64,000 nucleotides of DNA from NCBI GenBank assembly GCA_035457725.1, contig DATIBC010000069.1:21795-85794 (forward strand), given 5' to 3'. This stretch comes from DATFES01 sp035457725. Lineage in GTDB: Bacteria; Pseudomonadota; Alphaproteobacteria; CACIAM-22H2. A program made the translations under genes and the position numbers. The notes beneath the pieces are model-generated. The model had not been told where the DNA came from and did not search any database. It worked only from the letters and a program-made list of their open reading frames with translations. Below are positions 10,035 to 18,573 of this stretch, piece by piece (position 1 is the first letter of the stretch; every line of letters begins with the position of its first letter).

Positions 10035-11156
10035 TCAGAGGAAGAGCAGGAGGACACCCGTATAGCCATAAAGCCTGTCGTTGGAAATCTCTCCGTTGCA
10101 GAACATGCCGACCAAGGGAAACTCGCCGAGCGCCCGCCGCAAGATCGCCAACTCGGCCGAGTCCGGGCCGAACAGATTGGGTCCACGCGCCAGGCAAGAG
10201 AAATAGAGGCCCGCCCTGGGCGCCGAGCCGGCGCGCCGCCTGAGTTGGTTGGCCATGCGCGCCAAGTCGTGCTCGGCGGTCTCGCGATCACGCCGCACGA
10301 ACAGCAGCGAATCTCCGGCTGCAACAAGCTCGCCGATGGCGACCCACCCGCGGTCCGGATCGATGCCGACCAGGTTTCGTACCAGGTAGTCGCCGGTGTC
10401 AGAGCCGGCGACCGGCAATGCTGCATGGATGTAGCCGCCGATCCGCTCGAGCCGGCGCGCCAGGACTTGCCCCAAATCCTGCTTGAGGATTTCGAGCGCC
10501 GGCTGCCCGTCGATCTCAAACACGACGTTGCGCTCGCAGGCGGTGATCGTGTGCCTCGGCCCGATCGGCGAGCAGCCTTGCGACAGTCCGCTGACGACCG
10601 CTATGCCACTTGCGATCACGACCCCCGATATGCCGCCCTCAACGACGTCGCCCGCGACTTGGCGCATGAGTCCGCGCGAGGAGGCCAGCCCGCCGACGAG
10701 AAATCCGCCTGCGTGTCGCGCCGTGGCGGCGACGAGCTCGGCCAAATCGGGATTGCGAGGATCGGCATGCACCACGCCGATTGCGCCGCCGTCCTCTTCC
10801 GCCCGGCCGGCGACGCCACGCCGTGCTTCGGCAGGGCGCGTCACGTTCGGCAAAACTCGAAACGCGCCGTCGGGAAGCGCCGCGGCCATGACGGCGAGCG
10901 CCGGCTCGTCGAAATACTCGCGATCGCCGCCGGCGATGCCGATGGCAAGCGATCCGACCCAGTGGCGGATGCCGGTGCGCTCCTTGAGCGCGCGAACGAT
11001 CGCCGGAAGATCGCCGGCGAGCGCGTCGGTCGCATAAACAAATCCGAGCTTGGCGTCCGCCGGGGCATTTAACGCGACGAGGCATGTCTCGACGGCCGGC
11101 CGCCACCCTTGCGCCGCCGCGCAATGCGCGGCCGCGAATGCCGGTTTCGCGTTCAT
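10035..11156 (-). CDS. FIST-domain signal-transduction protein
   Basis: Protein of 373 residues with a FIST N-terminal domain (about residues 30-220) and a FIST C-terminal domain (about 220-360). FIST proteins are predicted small-ligand sensors found alone or fused to signalling modules. Supporting segments are GGLASS, the NEISN-like GEISNDRLYGYTGVLLLFL end and the ARGPNLFG motif. There is no output domain, so it either acts with a partner or is a stand-alone sensor. Start ATG at 11156; the long open frame upstream has no homologous look. Confidence 0.85.
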   Translation of the reverse strand: MNAKPAFAAAHCAAAQGWRPAVETCLVALNAPADAKLGFVYATDALAGDLPAIVRALKERTGIRHWVGSLAIGIAGGDREYFDEPALAVMAAALPDGAFRVLPNVTRPAEARRGVAGRAEEDGGAIGVVHADPRNPDLAELVAATARHAGGFLVGGLASSRGLMRQVAGDVVEGGISGVVIASGIAVVSGLSQGCSPIGPRHTITACERNVVFEIDGQPALEILKQDLGQVLARRLERIGGYIHAALPVAGSDTGDYLVRNLVGIDPDRGWVAIGELVAAGDSLLFVRRDRETAEHDLARMANQLRRRAGSAPRAGLYFSCLARGPNLFGPDSAELAILRRALGEFPLVGMFCNGEISNDRLYGYTGVLLLFL

Positions 11157-11636
11157 CAAGATGTCGCGGTTCACGGCAAGAATTTTAGCGAAATGTCGTG
11201 GATCGAGCGATGTCGATCGCATGGTCGCCGTCCGGAGCCGCTTGGATTCCGTCCAGCGAAACGCTATATTCCGCATGCCGATAAGGCGGGTTCGTCCCGC
11301 AGCAGGTGGCGTCTGTGGTCCGAGGTTCGGCCCGTCGCGCGCACTTCTCCTTATTCGGCCGGTAATCGCCAGCTGTACCGAGTATTCGGCTGGCTGTCCG
11401 GCGTAAGGACCCTGGTTTAGAGGACTGGTTCTACGCGCGTTCGGGTTTGATGGTTGGTCCCTCCGCAATAAATCGCGCTCGTGGCGATCGTGTCGTCGGA
11501 ATGCCGGGTTACGGCATGCCGTCGCCACGGCGTTCGCGCGTGCGTCGTTGCGCGAGAGCCGACGTGCACGCTCGATGGACTTGTTTGGGCGACCTCCGGC
11601 GCGCGCCGTTGGTCAATCTTGGAAAGGACGATCTTG
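11157..11636. other. 480-base intergenic region upstream of the RRM gene
   Basis: Between divergent FIST and RRM genes. I see no credible coding region: the short open frames are rich in Arg and Pro with no family-like segment. A good ribosome binding site (GGAAAGGACG) sits just before the RRM ATG. Such long leaders are common for cold-induced RNA-binding proteins, but no defined riboswitch or thermosensor fold was recognised. Confidence 0.5.
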
Positions 11637-12020
11637 ATGGGTAAGAAGCTCTACGTCGGCAACCTGCCGTTCACGTTCACCTCGCAGCACCTCGAGGAAC
11701 TGTTTGCGCCGCACGGTCAAGTCACTTCGGCGCAGGTGATCATGGATCGCGTGACCAACCGTTCGCGCGGATTTGGTTTCGTGGAATTCGCCACTGACGA
11801 AGCGGCCGCAAAGGCGGCGGCCGAACTCAACGGTAAGCCGATCGGCGGCCGTCCGTTGACCGTCAACGAGGCGCGCGAGCGCACGCCTGGCGGCGGCGGG
11901 TTCGGCGGCGGCGGCCGCGGCGGGTTCGGCGGCGGCGGCCGTGGCGGATTCGGCGGTGGCCGCGGCGGATTCAGCGGCGATCGCGGCGGCTTCGGTGGCG
12001 ACCGCGGCCCACGGATGTAA
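11637..12020 (+). CDS. Glycine-rich RRM RNA-binding protein
   Basis: Protein of 127 residues. One RNA recognition motif covers residues 3-80, with RNP2 as LYVGNLPF and RNP1 as SRGFGFVEF. A glycine/arginine-rich tail of GGF-GGGGRG repeats covers residues 84-127 and ends in GPRM. This is the layout of cyanobacterial and proteobacterial Rbp proteins that bind single-stranded RNA, often in cold or stress responses. The start is fixed by the strong Shine-Dalgarno sequence and the immediate beginning of the RRM fold. Confidence 0.93.
   Translation: MGKKLYVGNLPFTFTSQHLEELFAPHGQVTSAQVIMDRVTNRSRGFGFVEFATDEAAAKAAAELNGKPIGGRPLTVNEARERTPGGGGFGGGGRGGFGGGGRGGFGGGRGGFSGDRGGFGGDRGPRM
11895..11998 (+). repeat. 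Internal glycine/arginine tandem repeats of the RRM gene
   Basis: Direct DNA repeats of roughly 15-24 bases (ggcggcggccgcggcgggttc-like units, varying in length) encode the GF-GGGGRG tail. Units are imperfect, so slippage could change copy number between strains. Confidence 0.7.
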
Positions 12021-12070
12021 CGCGGTCAGGCGCGCAAGCGCGCTTGCCAATCCAATATTGTGGAAACGCT

Positions 12071-12110
12071 GGACGGCGGCCTTGCAAGGCGAGGCCGCCG
12101 TCCCTCTCTT
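12071..12110. terminator. Hairpin between convergent RRM and tesA genes
   Basis: An 11-bp perfect inverted repeat (GGACGGCGGCC at 12071-12081 and GGCCGCCGTCC at 12093-12103) followed by a pyrimidine-rich ctctctt tract. It can serve the RRM gene and, less well, tesA from the other strand. The T-run is weak. Confidence 0.6.
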
Positions 12111-12135
12111 GGCAACGCGCTGCGTCATTGTTCGC

Positions 12136-12834
12136 TCAGCGTCCGTCGAGCAACCGCGTCACATGCGGCAGAATCCGCTCGACGATGATCTCGACGCCGC
12201 GCGCATTGGGATGAATGCCATCGCGTTGATTGAGCGCGGGAATCGCGGCGACGCCATCGAGAAAAAAATCGTAAAGCGCCACGCGGTGTTTCTCGGCAAG
12301 CCGCGGATAGATGGCGTCGAACGCATTCGCGTAATCGCGGCCAAGATTGCGCGGCGCTTTCATTCCGGCGAGCAGAACCTTCACGCTGCGCTGCTTCAGG
12401 CGAGCGATGATCCGATCGAGATTCTCGTAGGCGCGCGCCGGATCGAGCCCGCGCAATGCGTCATTGGCGCCAAGCTCGACGATGGCGAAGCCGGGTGCCG
12501 GGTTGCCGAGTGCCCAGTCGAGCCGTGCCAGGCCGCCCGCGGTCGTGTCGCCGGAAACGCCGGCATTGATCACTTCGACCGTGTGTCCGGCGGCGGCCAA
12601 CGCGGACTGCAGGCGCGCCGGGAATGCTTCCTCAGAGGGCAATCCGTACCCCGCAGCGAGACTGTCGCCGAGCACGACCAGACGACCGCTTGTCTGGCCG
12701 AACGCGGCGCGCGGCAGCATTACCGCGATCATCCCAACGCCAAGGGCGACATTGACAATTCGGCGGCTCGGGCCATATCCCCGAGAAGCGTCCTGGCGTC
12801 GACTTCTGCCGCAATTGCCGTCGGAAACCCGCAT
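12136..12834 (-). CDS. tesA: GDSL lysophospholipase / arylesterase TesA
   Basis: Secreted or periplasmic SGNH hydrolase of 232 residues cleaving thioesters, lysophospholipids or aryl esters. A signal-peptide-like hydrophobic stretch ends at AAFGQ near residue 46. Catalytic blocks are VLGDSLAAGYG (Ser), the Gly of VSGDT, GANDALRG (Asn) and DGIHPN (Asp/His). The gene is divergent from ybbA-ybbP, the same order as in E. coli. The ATG at 12834 overlaps the start codon of ybbA on the opposite strand; a later start (for instance the ATG 33 codons in) would also keep the signal peptide. Confidence 0.9.
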   Translation of the reverse strand: MRVSDGNCGRSRRQDASRGYGPSRRIVNVALGVGMIAVMLPRAAFGQTSGRLVVLGDSLAAGYGLPSEEAFPARLQSALAAAGHTVEVINAGVSGDTTAGGLARLDWALGNPAPGFAIVELGANDALRGLDPARAYENLDRIIARLKQRSVKVLLAGMKAPRNLGRDYANAFDAIYPRLAEKHRVALYDFFLDGVAAIPALNQRDGIHPNARGVEIIVERILPHVTRLLDGR

Positions 12835-13552
12835 GTCCGCCGATCCCGTCGCTGAGCCGCTCGTCGAACTGGTCGACGTTCATCTGAAACTGGCGAGCGC
12901 GGCGGGCGAGGTCAATATCCTGCGCGGCCTCGAGTTGGAGGTCGCCGCCGGCGAGACGGTCGCCGTGGTCGGGCCGTCCGGTTCGGGCAAGTCGACCATG
13001 ATGATGGTGATGGCCGGGCTTGAACGACCGAGCAGCGGTCGCGTTCGGATCGCCGGCCGTGAAATTTCGTCGATGAGCGAGGATGACTTGGCTTTGTTCC
13101 GCCGCACGCGCGTTGGAATCGTCTTCCAGTCGTTTCATCTCATTCAGACGATGAACGCGCTTGAGAACGTGGCGGTGCCGCTGGAATTCGCCGGCCGCGG
13201 CGACGCCTTCGAGCGCGCCAGGGACAGCCTCGAGGCCGTCGGTCTCGGCCATCGGGTGACGCACTATCCGGGTCAGCTCTCCGGCGGCGAGCAGCAGCGC
13301 GTGGCGCTGGCGCGCGCCGTGGTCGCCGAACCGGACTTGCTGCTCGCCGACGAGCCGACTGGCAATCTCGACGCCGACACCGGGCACCAGATCATCGAGC
13401 TGCTGTTCGCGCTACGCGCGCAGCACGGATCGACGCTCATCCTCATCACCCACGACCCCGAGCTCGCGGCGCGATGCGACCGCACCGTGCGCCTGCTCGA
13501 CGGGCAGGTCGTCGCCCCGGAGCGCGCCGCCGCATTGCGCGCGGCGCGATGA
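12833..13552 (+). CDS. ybbA: ABC transporter ATP-binding protein YbbA
   Basis: ATPase subunit of 239 residues in the LolD/MacB-type family. Walker A is GPSGSGKST, the signature is LSGGEQQRVALARA, Walker B is LLADEPTGNLD and the switch His is in LITHD. It pairs with the large permease that follows; ATGA overlap of stop and start shows translational coupling. YbbA/YbbP systems are linked to TesA by gene order, perhaps extracting or moving lipophilic molecules; the cargo is not known. Confidence 0.92.
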   Translation: MSADPVAEPLVELVDVHLKLASAAGEVNILRGLELEVAAGETVAVVGPSGSGKSTMMMVMAGLERPSSGRVRIAGREISSMSEDDLALFRRTRVGIVFQSFHLIQTMNALENVAVPLEFAGRGDAFERARDSLEAVGLGHRVTHYPGQLSGGEQQRVALARAVVAEPDLLLADEPTGNLDADTGHQIIELLFALRAQHGSTLILITHDPELAARCDRTVRLLDGQVVAPERAAALRAAR

Positions 13553-16086
13553 TCGCAGGCGATCCGCGCCCGCCGGGCTGGGGCCTCGCCGCTGCGTTCG
13601 CGCGGCGCGAGTTGCGCGGCGGCCTCAAGGGGTTCCGCGTGTTTCTCGCCTGTCTCGCGCTGGGCGTGGCGACGATCGCCGGCGTCGGCTCGCTCGCCGA
13701 GGGCGTCGATGCGGCGTTGATGGCCGACGCGCGTGTGCTGCTCGGCGGTGACGTCGAGCTGTCCTTTACCCATCGCGAGGCTAGCGACGAGCAGCGCCGG
13801 CATCTCGGCGCGCGCGGCGAGGTATCGACCATCGCCGAAATGCGCGCCATGGCGCGTGGCGAGACGCATCGCGTGCTGGTCGAGCTGAAGGCGGTCGATG
13901 GCCGCTATCCGTTGGTTGGCGAGGTCGTGCTCGAGGGTGGCGGAAGTCTCGCCGGCGCGCTTGAACGGCGCGACGGCGTTTGGGGAGCTGCGGCCGAGCG
14001 CGCGACGCTGTCCCGCTTGGGCCTGACGGTCGGCGATACGCTGGCGGTCGGCGAAGAGCGATACGCGATCCGCGCGGTGATCGTCGCCGAGCCTGATCGC
14101 AGCGCCAACGTATTCACGCTCGGGCCCCGGCTCATGGTTGCGCTGGCGAGCCTGCCAGAGACGGGGTTGCTGCAGCCGGGGAGTCTGGTTCGCTACGAGT
14201 ATCGCGTCAGGCTGCCGCCGGGCGTCGCGGCAAACGACTGGATCGCCGAGCTTCGTCAGCGCTTTCCCGCAGCCGGGTGGCGCATCCGCAGCCTGAACGA
14301 GGCGGCGCCGGGGGTCCAGCGGTGGATCGACCGCATCGCCTTTTTCCTGTCGCTCGTCGGCCTGACGGCGCTGCTGGTCGGCGGAGTCGGCGTCGCCAAC
14401 GCGGTTCGCAGCTATCTCGAAGGCAAGACGAACACGATCGCCACGCTGAAGTGCCTCGGCGCGCCGGCTCGATTCGTCCGCCGGGTCTATCTGCTACAGA
14501 TCGCGGCGCTGGCCGGGCTCGGCATCGCGCTGGGCCTGCTCGTCGGCGCGCTCGCGCCGATTCTGGTCGCCCCGCTGCTGCAGGGGCAATTGCCCGTCGC
14601 GGCGCGTATCGGCTTGTATCCGGTCCCGCTCATCAAGGCTACGGCGCTCGGATTCCTCACCGCGTTGGCTTTTTCGTTGTGGCCGCTGGCGCGCGCGCGC
14701 GCAGTCCCCCCAGCGGCGTTGTTTCGCGACCGCGTGGCGCACGCGCGCACGGCGCCGCGATTGGTCGATGTCGCCGCGATCGTCGTCGTCGTCATCGCGC
14801 TCGCCATGCTCACAATCGAGACCGCGGTCGATCGGCGGCTCGCCATCAATTTCGTCATCGCCGCCGCCGCCAGCTTCGCCCTGTTCCGAATCGCCGGCGC
14901 GGCGATCGCCGTACTGGCGCGGCGCATCCGCGGCATACGCCGCCCCGGCCTACGCATGGCGCTCGCCAACATGCACCGTCCAGGCAGCGCCACGCCGGCA
15001 ATCGTCCTGTCGCTCGGGCTCGGCCTCACGGTTCTCATCACCGTGGCGCTGGTGCAGGGCAACCTGGTGCGCCAGCTGCGCGAGCAGATACCCGAGATCG
15101 CGCCGACGTTTTTCTTCATCGACCTGCAATCGGACCAGGTCGCCGAGTTCGATGCGCTCGTCGGCCGCATGCCCGGCGTTGGAGAAGTCCGACGTGTGCC
15201 TTCGCTGCGCGGCCGCATCGTCAAGATCGACGGCGAGCCGGTCGAGCGTGTGGCGGTCGCGCCCGAGGCGCAATGGGCGATCGGCAGCGATCGCGGCCTG
15301 ACCTACTCCGCGCGCCCTCCCGCGGATTCGCGCGTCGTCGCCGGGCGCTGGTGGCCACCCGATTATTCTGGTCCGCCGCTGGTTTCCTTCGATGCTCAAC
15401 TGGCCCGCGGCATGGGACTCGAAGTCGGCGACCGTATCACCATCAACGTGCTCGGCCGCGACATCGAGGCGCAGATCGCAAATTTACGCGCCATCGACTG
15501 GACGTCGCTCGGCATCAATTTCACGCTGGTTTTCGCCCCGGGCGCGCTCGAAGCAGCACCGCATACCCACATCGCCACCGCGCAAGTGGCCGCCGGATAC
15601 GAGGACAGCGTCGAGCGCGCGGTCACCGACCGCTTCGCCAACGTCTCGGCGATCCGTATCAAGGACGCGCTCGCAACCGTCGACCGCATGCTGGCGAACA
15701 TCGCCGTGGCGGCGCGCGCGACCGCTGCGCTCACGCTCGCGGCGGGAATCCTCGTGCTGGCCGGCGCCGTGATCGCCACGCAACGCCGGCGGAATTACGA
15801 CGCGGTCGTACTCAAGGTGTTGGGCGCAAGGCGGCGCGACGTGCTCGCCGCCTTCCTGATCGAGTTCGGGCTTATCGGGGCCGCGACGTCGCTGGTCGCG
15901 ACGATCGCCGGCAGCTTCGCCGCCTGGTTCCTGATGGGTCGCTACCTGCGCGCCGAGTTCGTGTTCCTGCCGCGGACGGTCATCGGCGTCGCGATCGCGG
16001 CGACGGCGGCGATCATGGTTTTGGGTCTAGCCGGGACGTGGCGCGCCTTGAGCCAAAAGGCGGCGCCGCTGCTGCGCAACGAGTGA
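13549..16086 (+). CDS. ybbP: FtsX/MacB-type ABC permease YbbP
   Basis: Inner-membrane permease of 845 residues with two FtsX-like blocks. A membrane anchor near residue 30 is followed by a large periplasmic domain, then hydrophobic segments around residues 260-420, a second periplasmic domain and a C-terminal three-helix block. The ISXXPEIAPT-like text (EQIPEIAPTFFFIDLQ) is typical of this family. It starts in an ATGA overlap with ybbA and probably forms a MacB/LolCDE-like mechanotransmission pump without a dedicated periplasmic partner in view. Confidence 0.9.
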   Translation: MIAGDPRPPGWGLAAAFARRELRGGLKGFRVFLACLALGVATIAGVGSLAEGVDAALMADARVLLGGDVELSFTHREASDEQRRHLGARGEVSTIAEMRAMARGETHRVLVELKAVDGRYPLVGEVVLEGGGSLAGALERRDGVWGAAAERATLSRLGLTVGDTLAVGEERYAIRAVIVAEPDRSANVFTLGPRLMVALASLPETGLLQPGSLVRYEYRVRLPPGVAANDWIAELRQRFPAAGWRIRSLNEAAPGVQRWIDRIAFFLSLVGLTALLVGGVGVANAVRSYLEGKTNTIATLKCLGAPARFVRRVYLLQIAALAGLGIALGLLVGALAPILVAPLLQGQLPVAARIGLYPVPLIKATALGFLTALAFSLWPLARARAVPPAALFRDRVAHARTAPRLVDVAAIVVVVIALAMLTIETAVDRRLAINFVIAAAASFALFRIAGAAIAVLARRIRGIRRPGLRMALANMHRPGSATPAIVLSLGLGLTVLITVALVQGNLVRQLREQIPEIAPTFFFIDLQSDQVAEFDALVGRMPGVGEVRRVPSLRGRIVKIDGEPVERVAVAPEAQWAIGSDRGLTYSARPPADSRVVAGRWWPPDYSGPPLVSFDAQLARGMGLEVGDRITINVLGRDIEAQIANLRAIDWTSLGINFTLVFAPGALEAAPHTHIATAQVAAGYEDSVERAVTDRFANVSAIRIKDALATVDRMLANIAVAARATAALTLAAGILVLAGAVIATQRRRNYDAVVLKVLGARRRDVLAAFLIEFGLIGAATSLVATIAGSFAAWFLMGRYLRAEFVFLPRTVIGVAIAATAAIMVLGLAGTWRALSQKAAPLLRNE

Positions 16087-16262
16087 GCGCCGAGGTTGAC
16101 TCGTTTTCGGTTGAAAACATTAGTAAAATCAATTCTTTAATTGTCGAGTGGAAGAAACCCAGTCGGCCGTTTGGATATTGAACTGCGAGCCTTTCTGCCC
16201 CATATTTCGAGAGTGGGTGACGGGCCGCTTCCCGGCCTGCCAACAGGGAGCCTTGGAAACAG

Positions 16263-16979
16263 ATGCTTGAGACCGAAAAACGTTACATGGCGCGGCCGAC
16301 GACGATCGACACGGTAGCGATCGACGAGGGTCTGCGCGCCTACATGCTGCGCGTTTACAACTACATGGCCTCGGGCGTGTTGCTCACCGGCATTGTCGCC
16401 TACGTCGTCGCCAACACCTCGCTCGCCGAGGTGATCTTCGGATCGCCCTTGATGTGGGTGGTAATGTTCGCGCCGTTGGCCTTCGTGATGATCCTCAGCT
16501 TCGGCATCAACCGGCTGAGTTTCGGAACCGCACAGGCGATCTATTGGGTCTATTGCGCCGTGATGGGCGCCTCGCTCGCCTCGATCCTGCTGGTCTTCAC
16601 CGGCGCCAGCGTCGCGCGCGTGTTCTTCATCACCGCGGCGACCTTCGGGGCGATGAGTCTCTACGGTTACACGACCAAGGCCGACTTGTCGCGCTTCGGT
16701 TCGTTCCTGTTCATGGGGCTGATCGGCATCATCCTGGCGAGCCTGGTGAACATATTCATCGGCTCGACGGCGCTGCAGTTCGCCATCTCGGTGATCGGCG
16801 TGCTGGTGTTCGTCGGCCTCACCGCCTACGACACGCAGCGGATCAAGGAGATTTATCTCGAGAGCGACGACAGCGAGACGATGGGCAAGAAGGCGCTGAT
16901 GGGCGCGCTTGCGCTCTATCTCGACTTCATCAACCTGTTCATCCTGCTGATGCAGCTCTTTGGCCAGCGCCGCGAGTAG
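16263..16979 (+). CDS. Bax inhibitor-1 / YccA family membrane protein
   Basis: Inner-membrane protein of 238 residues with seven hydrophobic segments and the BI-1 end YDTQRIKEIY followed by ALYLDFINLFILLMQLFG. Family members include YccA, which modulates FtsH proteolysis, and YetJ, a pH-dependent calcium leak. The start is supported by a cagggag ribosome binding site. An AT-rich patch at about 16095-16145 upstream, unusual for this GC-rich DNA, probably holds the promoter. A strong terminator follows the stop. Confidence 0.92.
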   Translation: MLETEKRYMARPTTIDTVAIDEGLRAYMLRVYNYMASGVLLTGIVAYVVANTSLAEVIFGSPLMWVVMFAPLAFVMILSFGINRLSFGTAQAIYWVYCAVMGASLASILLVFTGASVARVFFITAATFGAMSLYGYTTKADLSRFGSFLFMGLIGIILASLVNIFIGSTALQFAISVIGVLVFVGLTAYDTQRIKEIYLESDDSETMGKKALMGALALYLDFINLFILLMQLFGQRRE

Positions 16980-17003
16980 CGCGCCGGCATAGTGATTGAA
17001 GGG

Positions 17004-17037
17004 GCCCGGCGGCCGGGACGGTCGCCGGGCTTTTTTT
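17004..17037 (+). terminator. Rho-independent terminator after the BI-1 gene
   Basis: GCCCGGCG (17004-17011) pairs with CGCCGGGC (17023-17030) around an 11-base loop and is followed directly by seven T residues. This is the clearest intrinsic terminator in the window. Confidence 0.92.
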
Positions 17038-17040
17038 GCG

Positions 17041-17426
17041 TCATTTCGATGCGCCCAAGTTTGTCAAACAATGACCGCCCTTTAAGCGCGGTTATCTTTT
17101 GGGATGACGGCTGGCGCGTCGCCGAATGCCCCGAGGCCGGCGCTATCAGTTAAGCCTGCGCCGGTGAGCCGGTCGGTCTGCGGCCCGCGACGGCGTCTTC
17201 GACATCGTGCTCGGTTCCTTGACCATCGCCAGGCTCCATCTCTCCGATCCGTCCCCGATCGAGCCTTAGGCGTCCACCATGTCTCGGTACGCCCGTCCGG
17301 AATGTCCCTGTGCTAGATACAGGCTCACCCGTGAGGGCCAAGTCCATCAATCCTCGCTCGGAGCCTGTCGAAGGGCGAGGGGTAGCACCGGCGATTCAAC
17401 CTTTGCGGGTCATACTCTGACCGAAT
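17041..17426. other. Gene-poor gap between the BI-1 and alcohol dehydrogenase genes
   Basis: No open frame here looks like a gene. Two things stand out: a short stretch at about 17190-17267 that reads as a protein-like tail (FDIVLGSLTIARLHL) but has no intact upstream frame, and a small inverted repeat at 17352-17380. Confidence 0.5.
17352..17380. repeat. Palindromic repeat with GAGCCTGTCGAAG core
   Basis: cctcgc (17352-17357) and gcgagg (17375-17380) bracket the core gagcctgtcgaag. The same core occurs in inverted pairs at 36829-36883, so it is probably a dispersed intergenic repeat of the kind frequent in alphaproteobacteria. Confidence 0.65.
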
Positions 17427-18554
17427 TCAGCCGAACACCACCACTTGGCGCACGGTCTTGCCCTCGGCGAGGCGGTCGAAGCCCTGGTTGATCTCCTCGA
17501 GCTTGAGGCGCTCGCTCATCAGCCGGTCGATCGGCAGCCGGCCCTGGCGATAGAGCGCGATGTATCGCGGCAGGTCGCGAAGCGGCACGCACGAACCGAT
17601 GTAGCTCCCCTTGAGCGTCCGTTCCTCGGCGACAAGATTCACCGGCGAGACGGCGAGCATGTCCTTCGAGTTCGGCAGACCGGCGGTGACCGTCTGGCCG
17701 CCGCGCCGAGTCACCTTATATGCGGTCTCGAGCGCCGAGATCGATCCCGCCATCTCGATCGCCGCGTCGACGCCGCCTTTGGTGTGCTCGCGGACCTTGG
17801 CGACGCACTCGGGGTCGCGCGCATTGAACGTGGCGGTGGCGCCAAGCTGGCGCGCCAACGCCAACTTGTCGTCCGAAACGTCGATGGCGACGATGTCGCG
17901 CGCGCCGGCGACCTGCGCGCCAAGCAGCGAGTTAAGACCAACTCCGCCAAGGCCGATGACGGCAACCGACTGACCTGGACGAACGCCGGCCGTGTTGACC
18001 ACCGCGCCAACGCCGGTCAGCACCGCGCAGCCGAACAGCGCCGCCTCGGCTAGCGGCAGCGCCGGATCGACCTTGATCAGCGAACGGCGCGACACGACGG
18101 CGTACTCGGCGAAGCCCGAGACGCCCATGTGATGGTTTAGGCGCTCGCCGCGGCGATGGAGGCGTTTTCCGCCGGAAAGCAGTTCGCCCTTGGTGTTGGC
18201 GGCGGCGCCCGGCTCGCACAACGCCGGCCGTCCCTCCTGGCACGGCAAGCAATGCCCGCAGCTTGGCACAAAGACCATCACCACGTGATCGCCCGGCGCC
18301 AGATCGTCGACGCCTGGTCCGGTCGCTTCGACGACGCCCGCCGCCTCATGGCCCAGCACCATCGGCGTCGGCCGTTGCCGGTCGCCATTGATCACCGAAA
18401 GGTCGGAGTGGCAGAGGCCCGCCGCCGCCATCTTCACCAGCACTTCGCCGGCGCTCGGCGGGTCGAGCTCGACCGATTCGATCGACAGCGGCTTCGATTG
18501 CGCGTATGGCGGCGCGACGCCGATGTGGTTGAGAACTGCGGCCTTGATTTTCAT
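17427..18554 (-). CDS. Zinc-dependent alcohol dehydrogenase
   Basis: Medium-chain dehydrogenase of 375 residues oxidising an alcohol to an aldehyde with NAD(P). Catalytic zinc ligands are in GLCHSD and GHEAAG, the structural zinc loop is CGHCLPCQEGRPALC, and the Rossmann motif is GLGGVGLNSL. The sequence is like the class III (glutathione/mycothiol-type) ADH group, but substrate is not decidable. It is the last gene of a minus-strand run after an aldehyde dehydrogenase and an SDR, which together could take an alcohol to an acid. Confidence 0.9.
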   Translation of the reverse strand: MKIKAAVLNHIGVAPPYAQSKPLSIESVELDPPSAGEVLVKMAAAGLCHSDLSVINGDRQRPTPMVLGHEAAGVVEATGPGVDDLAPGDHVVMVFVPSCGHCLPCQEGRPALCEPGAAANTKGELLSGGKRLHRRGERLNHHMGVSGFAEYAVVSRRSLIKVDPALPLAEAALFGCAVLTGVGAVVNTAGVRPGQSVAVIGLGGVGLNSLLGAQVAGARDIVAIDVSDDKLALARQLGATATFNARDPECVAKVREHTKGGVDAAIEMAGSISALETAYKVTRRGGQTVTAGLPNSKDMLAVSPVNLVAEERTLKGSYIGSCVPLRDLPRYIALYRQGRLPIDRLMSERLKLEEINQGFDRLAEGKTVRQVVVFG

Positions 18555-18573
18555 GCCCGTTGCACGTCCCTTC

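Noticed and set aside
16095..16145. Defined -35/-10 promoter for the BI-1 gene
   Set aside because: The stretch is AT-rich and has TTGACT, but no well-spaced -10 hexamer could be assigned, so it is mentioned only as a probable promoter area.
14277..16181. Long plus-strand open frame of 634 codons inside ybbP in another frame
   Set aside because: It is the shifted-frame shadow of the permease; it reads as Arg/Gly/Pro-rich text with no domain, while the permease frame is full of family-like segments.
17104..17316. 70-codon open frame in the gene-poor gap after the BI-1 terminator, with a protein-like tail at 17190-17267 in a different frame
   Set aside because: No ribosome binding site and no recognisable family. 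The FDIVLGSLTIARL stretch is in another frame with a stop close upstream, so at most it is a relic.
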